Of a stretch of DNA of 64,000 bases, positions 32,360-40,336 are shown in pieces. Both the position numbers and the translations under genes were made by a program. The DNA is from Actinoplanes auranticolor (GTDB lineage: Bacteria; Actinomycetota; Actinomycetes; Mycobacteriales; Micromonosporaceae), in assembly GCF_018332655.1 (NCBI RefSeq), contig NZ_BOQL01000049.1:1-64000 (forward strand). The letters run 5' to 3'. The stretch's first letter is position 1. Each line of letters starts with the position of its first letter. Under the pieces are notes generated by a model that was given only the letters and a program-made list of their open reading frames with translations, had not been told where the DNA came from and searched no databases.

Positions 32360-33852
32360 CCGCAGCAGCTGCCGGCCTGGCTTTCCCCGGCCGACACGGA
32401 GACGAGGGCGAGGGGCGCGGACAGCAGCCCGCCGGCGATACCCGTGGCCAGCCCGCGCCCGGCGTCGCCGTCGACCGGGTTGCTGTTGCAGACGCCGGTC
32501 TCCGGCAGGTCGAGCTGCACGTCACGGGCCGCGGCCCAGTCACCGGCGAGCGCGGCGGCCACGGAACGGGCCTGCTCGTACCCGGTGGCGAGCAGGAACG
32601 TCGGCGCCCGGCCGTAGGACTTGACGCCGATCGCGTAGAAGTCCGGCTCCGGGTGCGCCAGCTCGTCCACGCCGTGCGGCGGGACGGTGCCGCAGGAGTG
32701 CTCGTTAGGGTCGATCAGCGGCGCCAGCGCCCGGGTCGAGCCGAGCACCGGGTCCAGGTCCAGCCGCAGCTCCGCGGCGATCGAGTGGTCGGGGCGGAAA
32801 CCGGTGGCCGAGACGATCCGGTCGGCGGTGACCGTGCGGGTGCCGTCGGAGACCTCGACCGTGCCGTCCGGCCCGGCCGCGACGCGCTGGACGCTGAAGC
32901 CGCCGAGCAGCGTGATGGCACCGCTCTCGACGTGGGCCCGCAGGCGGCTGCCCAGGGCACCGCGGGCCGGGAGCGCGTCGGCGGACTGGCCGCCGTAGCT
33001 GCGGACCGGGTCGGTGGCCCGGATCGCCCAGGTCACACGGGTGCCGGGAACCTGCTCGGCCAGCTCGGCCAGGGCGAGCAGCGTGTTGGCGGCGGAGTGC
33101 CCGGCGCCGACGACCAGGGTGTGGCGGCCGGCGAACCGCTCGCGGTCGCGTCCCAGCACGTCCGGCAGCGCCGACTCCACGAACGCCGCCGCCTCGGCCT
33201 CACCGTGCGCCGGGATGCCCGAGGCGCCGAGAACGTTGGGCCTGCCCCAGGTGCCGGAGGCGTCGATGACCGCGCGGGCCAGGACGTCCTCGCCGTCGGC
33301 CAGGCGGACCAGGAAGGGAGTGGTGACGCGGCCGGCGGTACGGATGCGGTCGAGGCCGAGGCGGGTGATCGCCACGACGCGGGCGCCGTAGCGGACGTGC
33401 GGCTTGATCGCCGGCAGGCCCGCGAGCGGCTGGAGATAGTCGGCGGCCAGCTGCGCGCCGGTGGGCAGGTGGTCGTCGGCGGGACGGACCCAGCCGGCGT
33501 CGGTCAGCAGGCGGGCCGCCGCCGCGTCGATGTTGAAGCGCCACGGGGAGAACAGGCGGACGTGACCCCAGCTGCGGACGGCGGCGGCCGGGGCGTCGCC
33601 GGCCTCGAGCACCTGGAAGGCGAGGCCGCGCTCCTGCAGCTGGGCGGCGGCGGCCAGCCCGACCGGGCCGGCACCGACGACCACGACCGGCAGGGCGGCC
33701 CACTCATCGGTCGCGCCTGATGCGACATCGTGCTCCGCCCCGGCGCCGCAGCAGTCGGCGCCGGCGGTGATCGCCTCGGCCTTGGCGGCGGGGTCGCAGC
33801 AGGCGTTCGCGGCCTGGGCCGCTTCGGTGGTCCCGCAGCACTTGTCACTCAT
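32356..33852 (-). CDS. Cys-rich flavin monooxygenase (ArsO-like)
   Basis: A 498-residue flavoprotein. FAD motif VVVVGAGPVGLAAAAQL at about 57, a second nucleotide motif LVVGAGHSAANTLLAL in the middle, and the FAD-dependent ATGFRPD segment near 340 give the two-Rossmann monooxygenase fold. The first 40 residues hold three Cys-Cys pairs (5-6, 18-19, 34-35) and the protein ends SCCG, a pattern suited to binding As(III) or soft metals. With a divergent ArsR it fits the ArsO type of flavin protein found in actinobacterial ars loci. The ATG at 33852 (MSDKCCG) is chosen with GGAG upstream; ATGs at 33867 and 33903 are possible. Confidence 0.78.
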   Translation of the reverse strand: MSDKCCGTTEAAQAANACCDPAAKAEAITAGADCCGAGAEHDVASGATDEWAALPVVVVGAGPVGLAAAAQLQERGLAFQVLEAGDAPAAAVRSWGHVRLFSPWRFNIDAAAARLLTDAGWVRPADDHLPTGAQLAADYLQPLAGLPAIKPHVRYGARVVAITRLGLDRIRTAGRVTTPFLVRLADGEDVLARAVIDASGTWGRPNVLGASGIPAHGEAEAAAFVESALPDVLGRDRERFAGRHTLVVGAGHSAANTLLALAELAEQVPGTRVTWAIRATDPVRSYGGQSADALPARGALGSRLRAHVESGAITLLGGFSVQRVAAGPDGTVEVSDGTRTVTADRIVSATGFRPDHSIAAELRLDLDPVLGSTRALAPLIDPNEHSCGTVPPHGVDELAHPEPDFYAIGVKSYGRAPTFLLATGYEQARSVAAALAGDWAAARDVQLDLPETGVCNSNPVDGDAGRGLATGIAGGLLSAPLALVSVSAGESQAGSCCG

Positions 33853-33875
33853 GGCACTCAGCTCCATCTCGCTGA

Positions 33876-33931
33876 CTTGACGCTGGTCTAATTCCTGCTC
33901 CACCTTGCATCGGACTTAGACGAGTGTCAAG
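33876..33931. promoter_or_regulatory. ArsR-type divergent operator
   Basis: CTTGACGCTGGTCTAA (33876-33891) and TTAGACGAGTGTCAAG (33916-33931) are inverted copies matching at 14 of 16 positions with 24 bases between. They fill the 87-bp gap between the ArsR and monooxygenase starts, so both promoters would be controlled. Confidence 0.7.
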
Positions 33932-33939
33932 CTATCCGC

Positions 33940-34605
33940 ATGTCCGTTCTCTCCGTGGTGGAAGTCCCGCCGGCCGCCGCGTGCTGCCCGCCCCTGTCGG
34001 CTCAGGCGCTCCCGCCGCAGGCCGCCGTCGAGCTGGCGCCGATGTTCAAGGCTCTGAGTGACCCGGTGCGGCTGCGCCTGCTGTCGCTGATCGCGGCCAC
34101 CACGGAGGTCTGCGTCTGCGACCTGACGGACGCCTTCGACGTCACAGGCGCGACGATCTCGCACCACCTGCGGGTGCTGCGGGAGACCGGCCTGGTGGAC
34201 TGCGAGCGCCGGGGGACGTGGGTCTACTACTGGGTCAAGAAGGAAGCACTGAACCTGCTGGGCGGTCTGCTGACGTCCACTGCGACGCCGTCACATCAGG
34301 ATTCCCTGATATCAGCTGACTCTGATGTCGTACGGCTGCTGGCCGATCCGCTGCGCGCCCAGCTGGTGGAGATCCTCGCGGACGGGCCGGCGTGCCCGGC
34401 GTACCTGGTCGCGGAGACCGGCGCGAAGCAGCCGAACGTGTCCGGGCATCTCAAGCAGCTGCGGGAGGCCGGGGTGGTGCAGGCGGAGCCGCGGGGGCGG
34501 TACACGTTCTACCGGCTCGTGCCGGAGGCGTTGCAGGGGGCGGCGTTGCATCTGGCGGATCTGGGCGCTCAGGCCCGCGCCAACGCGGACAACTTCCGCT
34601 CCTGA
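33940..34605 (+). CDS. ArsR regulator with two tandem winged-helix domains
   Basis: A 221-residue protein with two ArsR domains. Domain 1 (about 30-112) has TTEVCVCDLTDAFDVTGATI, whose CVCDL is the classic As(III)-binding motif (Cys58, Cys60), then SHHLRVLRETGLVDCERRGT. Domain 2 (about 126-200) has RLLADPLRAQLVEILADGPA, a single Cys152, then KQPNVSGHLKQLREAGVVQA. An extra Cys15-Cys16 pair sits near the N-terminus. Normal ArsR is about 100-120 residues and works as a dimer; this one may act as a single-chain pseudo-dimer. It faces a Cys-rich monooxygenase/MFS operon across a paired operator. Confidence 0.85.
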   Translation: MSVLSVVEVPPAAACCPPLSAQALPPQAAVELAPMFKALSDPVRLRLLSLIAATTEVCVCDLTDAFDVTGATISHHLRVLRETGLVDCERRGTWVYYWVKKEALNLLGGLLTSTATPSHQDSLISADSDVVRLLADPLRAQLVEILADGPACPAYLVAETGAKQPNVSGHLKQLREAGVVQAEPRGRYTFYRLVPEALQGAALHLADLGAQARANADNFRS

Positions 34606-34632
34606 TCTCAGCTCGCTTCCGCGGCCACCTTT

Positions 34633-35496
34633 TCAGCGGCCGGAGGCCAGCTCGCGGTAGGCGGCGATCACCGCGGCGGTGCGTTCGGCCAGTTCCGGGC
34701 CGGCCTCGGTCCGGGGTGGGCCGGCCGCCGTCAGCCGGGAGATCGCCAGTTCGGCCTCCCGGGCCGTGTCGCCGATGCGCTGTTCGCGGATGAGGTTCTC
34801 CCCCGCCAGCGCGGCGGCGTTGATGCCGGCCAGGATGCGGTTGGCCGCACCGGCGGTGGACCGCCAGAGCGCTTCGACCCGGAGCCGCTGCTCGGCCAGG
34901 GCCTGCACCGCCGGACTGTCCGCCGGGAGATCGTGCCGGGTGGCCTGGGCCAGCTCCGCACGCAGGCAACGGATCTGCTGACGGCGGGCCATGATCGCGG
35001 CGAGTTCCTCCAGGGCCGCCGACAGGCTGCGGTCCGCGTCGTCGGAGTCGATCATGTGCCGCAGCGCGGGCCAGGTGCGCCGTACCCGCTTGGCCACGGC
35101 GAACGCCCGCTCGAACGCGGCCCGCTCCTCCGCGGCGACCAGCACGTGGGCGCTGTCGCCCTTGGGCAGGGCGATGATCCCGGTACGGGCCGCACGCGCC
35201 TGCTCGAAGGCCAGGAACGCCACCAGCGCGACGGAACCGCCCGCGGCCGCCCACCAGGCGACGCCGAGCGCGCTGAGCACGGCCGACAGCATCACCAGGA
35301 CGAGCGTGAGCTGGGAGGCGAACCGGACGCGGTCCTGACGGCTGCGCCCGCTGGGCGGCACCGGCACGACCTCCGTGACGGAACCCCAGCGGACCCGCCG
35401 GGCCCGGCCGGTACGCATCTTGAGCGGATCGGACGACACGACGACCTTCTCCGTGTCGATGCCGACGTGCAGACCCTTGGGCCCCGGTGTGACCAC
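34633..35496 (-). CDS. Hypothetical membrane protein
   Basis: A 287-residue protein I do not recognise. The N-terminus is a small beta-rich segment (GLHVGIDTEKVVVSSDPLKM) that resembles a PH-like strand pattern. Two adjacent hydrophobic helices follow at about 60-100 (LTLVLVMLSAVLSALGVAWW and AAAGGSVALVAFLAF), then a long helical cytosolic region rich in Ala, Arg and Glu. It starts with GTG at 35496. It ends 28 bases from the convergent ArsR gene. Confidence 0.6.
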   Translation of the reverse strand: MVTPGPKGLHVGIDTEKVVVSSDPLKMRTGRARRVRWGSVTEVVPVPPSGRSRQDRVRFASQLTLVLVMLSAVLSALGVAWWAAAGGSVALVAFLAFEQARAARTGIIALPKGDSAHVLVAAEERAAFERAFAVAKRVRRTWPALRHMIDSDDADRSLSAALEELAAIMARRQQIRCLRAELAQATRHDLPADSPAVQALAEQRLRVEALWRSTAGAANRILAGINAAALAGENLIREQRIGDTAREAELAISRLTAAGPPRTEAGPELAERTAAVIAAYRELASGR

Positions 35497-35525
35497 GGTG
35501 CACCCTTTCCGCCTGCGGTTTGGCT

Positions 35526-35590
35526 GAGCGGGCCCGAACGCCGAGGGGGGTACGCCCGGGCCCGCTCACCGGCGGAGCCGTCCGCCGGTG
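35526..35590 (-). terminator. Two hairpins between beta-lactamase-like and membrane genes
   Basis: GAGCGGGCCC (35526-35535) pairs with GGGCCCGCTC (35558-35567), and CACCGGCGGA (35567-35576) pairs with TCCGCCGGTG (35581-35590) around a 4-base loop. The second is the stronger hairpin. They lie downstream of the minus-strand serine hydrolase gene. Confidence 0.55.
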
Positions 35591-35663
35591 CCTGAAGGAA
35601 TCGGGTGGGCGCTGCCCTACCTGAGCCCGGCCCCGGGTGCAGCGCGGGTGCATCTCCAGCCGC

Positions 35664-36656
35664 TCAGGAGCCGGTGAGCTCCTCGATCAAGGCGGTGGCC
35701 AAGGTGGCCGTACGGTCCTCGTCGTCGTCCAGGGCGAGGATGACAAAACCGGAGTCCCGGCCGGCGAGGCGGACGAGTTGCGCGCTCAGCCCGGCCCACC
35801 GGCCACCGTGGCGGTAGAGCCGCCGGCCCGCGTACTCGCGGACGTCGACAGCCCAGGCGTAGCCCAGCCGTGTGCCGTCGTCCAGGTGGCCGGGCGTCTG
35901 CAGGAGCGCGGAGACGCCGAGTTCGTCGTGTTCCAGGGCCTGGTTCCAACGCAGGAGATCCGAGGCCGTGGACCAGACTCCACCGTCGCCGAGGGACAGC
36001 GGCGCCGGAAAGTGCGCGTTGAGGGGCGCGGCGCCGGGCGGATGCGCGGCCGGGCCGGACCAGTACCGGCTGTCGGCCATCCCGAGCGGGCCGAACACCT
36101 GCTCGCGGGCGAAGTCGGCCAGCGGGCGGCCGGCCGCGCGTTCGACGACGACGGCCAGGCAGACGTAGCCGGCATTGCAGTAGCGGAACTCGCTGCCCGG
36201 CGCGCCGTCGAGGCGGTCGATCCCGGCCAGTGCATCGAGGAGGCCGGCCGTGGTGCGGTCGAGCTGCGCGCGATGCAGATCGTCGAACGTGACGCCCTCG
36301 GGCAGACCGCTCGTGTGCGAGATCAGGTGACGAAGGCGCACGGTGCCCGCCCAAGCGGGAAGCTCGGGCATCCACCGCGCCAGAGTGGACGCGGTGTCCA
36401 GCCGGCCCTGCCGCACGAGGAGGGCCGCGCAGGCGGCGGTGATCTGCTTGGCCAGCGACGCGGTGTAGAGGATCGTGCCGGCGGTCAACGGCTCACCGGC
36501 CAGGGTCCGTCCACGGGGCAGGAAGACAGGCGGCGCCCCGGCCTGCTGCACGCCGACCACGAAGTGATCGTGAGCGCCGTAGCCGGCTTGCTCAGCGAGA
36601 GTGGCGATCCGGGTCGTCAATGCGGCATCACGATTCAGGCCGTTGCGGTCGCTCAC
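35664..36656 (-). CDS. Serine hydrolase of the class C beta-lactamase family
   Basis: A 330-residue cytosolic-type protein of the beta-lactamase/DD-peptidase-like family. The SxxK motif is TASLAKQI (Ser67, Lys70), the second motif is YCNAGY (Tyr-x-Asn) and the third region is YRHGGRWAG. There is no signal peptide, so it more likely acts as an esterase or peptidase inside the cell than as a secreted beta-lactamase. It starts with GTG at 36656. Neighbours are unrelated. Confidence 0.85.
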   Translation of the reverse strand: MSDRNGLNRDAALTTRIATLAEQAGYGAHDHFVVGVQQAGAPPVFLPRGRTLAGEPLTAGTILYTASLAKQITAACAALLVRQGRLDTASTLARWMPELPAWAGTVRLRHLISHTSGLPEGVTFDDLHRAQLDRTTAGLLDALAGIDRLDGAPGSEFRYCNAGYVCLAVVVERAAGRPLADFAREQVFGPLGMADSRYWSGPAAHPPGAAPLNAHFPAPLSLGDGGVWSTASDLLRWNQALEHDELGVSALLQTPGHLDDGTRLGYAWAVDVREYAGRRLYRHGGRWAGLSAQLVRLAGRDSGFVILALDDDEDRTATLATALIEELTGS

Positions 36657-36974
36657 CGGCTGATTATCGAATCGCCCGCGGCACGGCGCACCTCAATTTG
36701 CCGCGACCCGTCAGCCGAAGCGGGCGACAACCCGCGGCCCCTGCTGATCACCGCCACCGGCGCCCGCATCGACCGGCACACTGTGTTCCCGGCTCACGCC
36801 GTCGTCCCCGGAAGCACAACCGACCCGCGGGGCCGGGACGCGGGCCGGGACGCGGGCCGTCACGCGGCCCGCGCCCACCGACCACGCAGCTGGGACGCAG
36901 GCCGATTCCGCAGCCCGCGCCCCGCGACCACGCAGCTGGGACGCGGCCGAGTCGGCGGCCCCGCGCCCGCCGCC
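36657..36974. repeat. GC-rich non-coding stretch with a 46-bp-period repeat
   Basis: The 20-base string CGACCACGCAGCTGGGACGC occurs exactly at 36879-36898 and 36925-36944. Upstream are short GGGACGCGGGCC reiterations. No gene is evident. Confidence 0.5.
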
Positions 36975-37526
36975 TCACGCCGCCTCGGTGGCCACCTCCG
37001 CCCCCTCGCCGGCACCGCTCCCGCCGGCCGGAGCGACCGGCACCCCCTCGGGTGTGATGAGGCCGAGGTGTTCCAGCCGGGCCCGGATGCCGCCCCGGCT
37101 GCGGCCGAACTCCTCCATCAGCTCCCTCATGCCGGCGCCCTCCCGGTGCCGCGCGATCAGCCGTTCGTCGTGCTCGGGTGACCAGCGGATGCCCTGGTTG
37201 CGGTGCCGCTTCGGCCGCTCCCCCGCGGTCGCCGGACCAGCGGCCGGGACCGGGGATCCCAGGCGTTGCCGGCGCAGCGCCGCGAGGCCCGCGAGGGTCG
37301 AGGTCAGCGCGTCCGCCACCGGCGCGAGGTCGGCGGGTGAGATCCCTCCGCTGATCTCGCTCACCACCTCGCCCGACGGGTTCCAGCCGACCAGGGACAG
37401 GCCGATGCGTTCCTCGCCCGTGCCCGACGCGGTGAGCTGATAGACGTGCGGCCCGATCGTCAGGTGCCGCTCGAGGTTGAGGTGCGGACGGTGGTCGTTC
37501 TCGGGTGCGTACTCGTTGTCATCCAT
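36975..37526 (-). CDS. Hypothetical protein with C-terminal HTH-like domain
   Basis: A 183-residue protein. The first half is a small beta-rich domain of unknown type (LTIGPHVYQLTASGTGEERI then GLSLVGWNPSGEVVSEISGG). The second half has WSPEHDERLIARHREGAGMR then ELMEEFGRSRGGIRARLEHL, the pattern of a Myb/SANT-like helix-turn-helix (W..E.D..L......G.....EFGRS.G.I..RL..LGL) often found at the ends of helicases and regulators. DNA binding is likely. No partner is evident. Confidence 0.62.
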   Translation of the reverse strand: MDDNEYAPENDHRPHLNLERHLTIGPHVYQLTASGTGEERIGLSLVGWNPSGEVVSEISGGISPADLAPVADALTSTLAGLAALRRQRLGSPVPAAGPATAGERPKRHRNQGIRWSPEHDERLIARHREGAGMRELMEEFGRSRGGIRARLEHLGLITPEGVPVAPAGGSGAGEGAEVATEAA

Positions 37527-37632
37527 GCCGCGACGCTATGACCGGCGGCTGACATTTTCTCCTCCGGCGTGGCGCGCGACCCGGCCGCGTCCGCGCGTCG
37601 CGGACAATTATCCGGATAGGACAGAAGCCGGC

Positions 37633-38265
37633 TCAGCTCAGGCGGTTGCGCAGGATCGGCACGCCGGGCCCGTCCAGCTCGCTCAACGCCACACCCCGGC
37701 CCGTCATCGCCAGCATCAGCGCCTCGGCCGGTCCCGTCACCAACGGCCCGGCCCCCGCCGACCAGTCCAGATCGGCTGCCTCGAACCGCAGCCCCGCCAC
37801 CCGCCGCCGCGGGGTGAAGCCGACGGCCCGGCCGCCGACCAGGAAGTCCAGCGACACCCGCAGCCGCTCCAGCCGCAGCCCGTGCGGCAGCCCCAGCGGC
37901 CGGCGCATGTCCTGGCCGTGCACCTGCAGGTCGGTCAGCTGTCCCGGATAGCCCACGATCGGCGCGCGGAACGGATTCTCCGCGTTGTCACGCAGGCCGC
38001 GCGCCAGCTCGGCCGGTGACCGCTGGGCCATCAGCTCCGCCAGCCGGGCGTTCGCCTTGTGGATGTTGAAGCCGCTGCGGGCGATCAGCGGCAGCAGCGG
38101 CACCGGCGCCTTGCTGATCGCCGCGAGCAGGTGACCGGCCACCTGCTTGACCGTCCACCGGCCGCACAGGCTGGGCGTTTCCAGTTGTTCCGGGGTCAGC
38201 GAATCCACCAGATCGGCGACGCGGCGTCGCTCGTCGGCGATCGCGGGATGGATATCCACAGGCAC
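37633..38265 (-). CDS. Mycothiol-dependent maleylpyruvate-isomerase-family protein
   Basis: A 210-residue DinB-like protein of the MDMPI N-terminal family. The start is ADERRRVADLVDSLTPEQLE, followed by TPSLCGRWTVKQVAGHLLAA, which carries the conserved His of the metal triad. A mid-region ELARGLRDNAENPF and DLQVHGQDMRRPLGLP give the second and third His positions. The family uses mycothiol for isomerisation or thiol transfer in actinobacteria. It starts with GTG at 38265. Substrate unknown. Confidence 0.82.
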   Translation of the reverse strand: MPVDIHPAIADERRRVADLVDSLTPEQLETPSLCGRWTVKQVAGHLLAAISKAPVPLLPLIARSGFNIHKANARLAELMAQRSPAELARGLRDNAENPFRAPIVGYPGQLTDLQVHGQDMRRPLGLPHGLRLERLRVSLDFLVGGRAVGFTPRRRVAGLRFEAADLDWSAGAGPLVTGPAEALMLAMTGRGVALSELDGPGVPILRNRLS

Positions 38266-38291
38266 AGGCTAACGTCGCCGGCGGTCGTCGC

Positions 38292-38807
38292 GTGACCCGT
38301 ACGCTGGCCGGCGTGACGAGCGACTGGACCGCCACGTTGCCGGCCAAGCGGATGGGCGCGGCGCTGCTCCTGCGCGATGGCAGCGACCGGATTCTGCTGG
38401 TCGAGCCGACCTACAAGCCCTACTGGGAGCTGCCCGGCGGGGTGGTCGAGGCGGGCGAGTCGCCGCGGCAGGCCGCCGCCCGGGAGATCACCGAGGAGCT
38501 GGGGCTCAGCGTCGTGCCGGGGCGGCTGCTGGTCGTCGACTGGGTGCCGCCGCGCGACGGGCGCACCGACGGGCTGATGGTGGTCTTCGACGGTGGCCGG
38601 TGCGGCGATCCGGTGCGGCTGGCCGAGAACGAGCTGCGCAGCTGGGCCTGGTGCGACCCCGGCCAGGCCGCGCAACGCCTGCTGCCGCTGCTGGCCCGCC
38701 GGGCCGCGGCCGCCCTGCACGCGGTGCGCACCGGCGCCACGGTCTACCTGGAGGACGGTCGAGAGCCGGCCGCGGACATCGAAGGACGGGGATCTGACGA
38801 TGCCTGA
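38292..38807 (+). CDS. NUDIX hydrolase
   Basis: A 171-residue NUDIX enzyme that hydrolyses a nucleoside diphosphate linked to some moiety. The Nudix box is complete: GGVVEAGESPRQAAAREITEELG (landmark Glu residues in REITEEL). The preceding YKPYWELPGG is also canonical. The substrate is not evident. The start is uncertain: GTG at 38292 or GTG at 38313, neither with a good ribosome binding site. It is divergent from the isomerase-family gene. Confidence 0.88.
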   Translation: MTRTLAGVTSDWTATLPAKRMGAALLLRDGSDRILLVEPTYKPYWELPGGVVEAGESPRQAAAREITEELGLSVVPGRLLVVDWVPPRDGRTDGLMVVFDGGRCGDPVRLAENELRSWAWCDPGQAAQRLLPLLARRAAAALHAVRTGATVYLEDGREPAADIEGRGSDDA

Positions 38808-38839
38808 CCGGGTGCCCCGGCCACGGCGACAGTCGGAGG

Positions 38840-39083
38840 ATGACCCTGGCGCCGGAGCAGCTGTGGCGCAACAGGGAGTTTCAACCTGCTCTGGGTCAGC
38901 TGCTGATGTCGGTCAGTGGTGGTCGCCACGTCGGTGGCGGCGGCCGCGCCGTTGCTCGCCGGAGCGCTGATCACGCTGTGGAGCCCACCGGTGTCGGTTC
39001 CGGCCTTCGCGGCCACGGTGACGTGCGCGGCGGTGGGCGCCACCACCAGCCGCGGGATCCGCTCGGTCCAGCCGGTTCAATAG
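38840..39083 (+). pseudogene. MFS transporter remnant, N- and C-terminal ends joined
   Basis: It begins MTLAPEQLWRNREF, the usual N-terminus of an MFS_3 exporter. After a +1 shift the reading continues as NLLWVSC then a TGA stop at 38904. The same frame then carries VVVATSVAAAAPLLAGALIT and SVPAFAATVTCAAVGATTSR, which look like the last helices of the same kind of protein. About ten helices are missing, so a large internal deletion, a frameshift and a stop have destroyed the gene. Confidence 0.55.
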
Positions 39084-39088
39084 GGGGC

Positions 39089-39892
39089 ATGGCAGATCAG
39101 GAGCCGCCGCTGCGGGTGCGGGCGGCGTTCGGCGCGCAGGGTGATCCGGTACGGCTGGCCGGCGGCAAGGGCGGCACCTGGCGGGTCGGCGACGTGGTGC
39201 TCAAGCCGTCCGAGGGCGACGACGAGGTTCGCTGGCGCAGCGAGGTGCTGACCGCCCTGCCCGAGTCGCCGCACTTCCGCATCGCCCGGCCGGTGCGGGC
39301 CGCCGGCGGCGACTGGCTGGCCGACGGCTGGGAGGCGTCGAGGCTCGTCGCGGGCCGGCCGGACCAGCGCCGCGTCGACGACGTCATCCGGACCGGGGCC
39401 GCGTTCCACGAGGCGGTCGCCGCCGTCCCCCGGCCGCCGCTGCTGGACACCCGCGACAACCCCTGGGAGTACGGCAACAAGCTCGCTTTCGGTGACGACC
39501 TGCCCCCGGACCGGCGCAGACCCTCCGCACTGCTGGAGAGGTTGCTGACGTACCGGCAGCCGATCGCTCTGCCGGAGCAGATCGTGCACGGCGACCTGCT
39601 CGGCAACGTACTGTTCGCCGACGGCCGGCCGCCCGCGGTGATCGACTGGGCGGCGTACTGGCGGCCGCCGGCGTGGGCGTCCGCCGTCGCCGCGGTGGAC
39701 GCGATGGTGTGGCACGGCGCCGGCACCGGGGTGATCGGGCGGTGGGCGCACCTGCCCGAGTGGGGCCAGCTGCTGGTCCGGGCCGCGGTCTACCGGCTCG
39801 GCACCTGGGATGCGGCGGGGTGGCCGCAGGAGCCCGAGGAGCCGTACCGCCCGGTCGTCACGGCCATCGCCGGTTTCCTGGCCGGTCGATGA
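39089..39892 (+). CDS. TIGR02569-family aminoglycoside-phosphotransferase-fold protein
   Basis: A 267-residue kinase-fold protein. It begins with VRAAFGAQGDPVRLAGGKGG and TWRVGDVVLKPSEGDDE (the Lys region), then PEQIVHGDLLGNVLFADGRP, the catalytic HGD..GN motif, and VIDWAAYWRPPAWA, the DFG-like metal-binding Asp. This matches the TIGR02569 actinobacterial family, whose role is unknown. The ATG at 39089 gives the family N-terminus. Its stop overlaps the start of the barstar-like gene (ATGA), so the two are coupled. Confidence 0.8.
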   Translation: MADQEPPLRVRAAFGAQGDPVRLAGGKGGTWRVGDVVLKPSEGDDEVRWRSEVLTALPESPHFRIARPVRAAGGDWLADGWEASRLVAGRPDQRRVDDVIRTGAAFHEAVAAVPRPPLLDTRDNPWEYGNKLAFGDDLPPDRRRPSALLERLLTYRQPIALPEQIVHGDLLGNVLFADGRPPAVIDWAAYWRPPAWASAVAAVDAMVWHGAGTGVIGRWAHLPEWGQLLVRAAVYRLGTWDAAGWPQEPEEPYRPVVTAIAGFLAGR

Positions 39893-40182
39893 ATGTGGTC
39901 ATCGACGGCCGGTTCGTCCTGAACGAGGCCGACCTGCAGCGACGTCTCGCCGGGGCGTTCGGGTACGGCCCGTTCTACCGTCACGACCTGGACGATCTGC
40001 GTGATCGCCTGGCCGCCGGGGATCCGCGTCCGGTGCAGCTGGTGTGGATCCACCCGGAGGCCATCAAGCTGGCGCTGGGCGTGGCCCTGTACGACAACTA
40101 CGTCAGCACCCTGGAGCGGATCGAGGCCGCGGACGAGGGACGCAGCTGGAACGAGCGCTTCGTCTTCCGGGTCCTGGAGTAG
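39889..40182 (+). CDS. Barstar-family (RNase inhibitor-like) protein
   Basis: A 97-residue protein: NVVIDGRFVLNEADLQRRLA, then FGYGPFYRHDLDDLRDRLAA and the closing strand RSWNERFVFRVLE. This is the barstar fold: strand, helix, the FYGxNLDALWD-like second helix, final strand. Barstars neutralise secreted RNases; no barnase-like gene is seen here. The start overlaps the preceding kinase-fold gene by 4 bases. The helix that contacts barnase reads FYRHDLDDLRDRL, lacking the usual Asn-Leu-Asp-Ala-Leu-Trp but keeping acidic residues. Confidence 0.75.
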   Translation: MNVVIDGRFVLNEADLQRRLAGAFGYGPFYRHDLDDLRDRLAAGDPRPVQLVWIHPEAIKLALGVALYDNYVSTLERIEAADEGRSWNERFVFRVLE

Positions 40183-40183
40183 G

Positions 40184-40336
40184 GCCTTCCTCGCCTCGCG
40201 GCGCGCCCGGACGGGCCGGCCTGCCGGGCTACGGCGGCCACCGGCGGGTGCCCGGCCTGCGGCGCGACGAAGTGGCCCTGCTCGCCGCGTGAGCCCGGAC
40301 TACTACACCCGGCTGGAGCGCGGCGATGATGAGGGC
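40184..40336 (+). pseudogene. Remnant of an MmyB-type XRE regulator
   Basis: Three frames in turn give AFLASRRARTGRPAGL, then GYGGHRRVPGLRRDEVALLA, then VSPDYYTRLERGDDEG. Joined, these match the N-terminal 50 residues of MmyB-like regulators (family FLRSRRARxxPxxxGLPxYGxRRRVPGLRREEVALLAGVSxDYYTRLERG). Two frameshifts and loss of the C-terminal domain make it a relic. A VOC gene starts directly after it. Confidence 0.65.
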
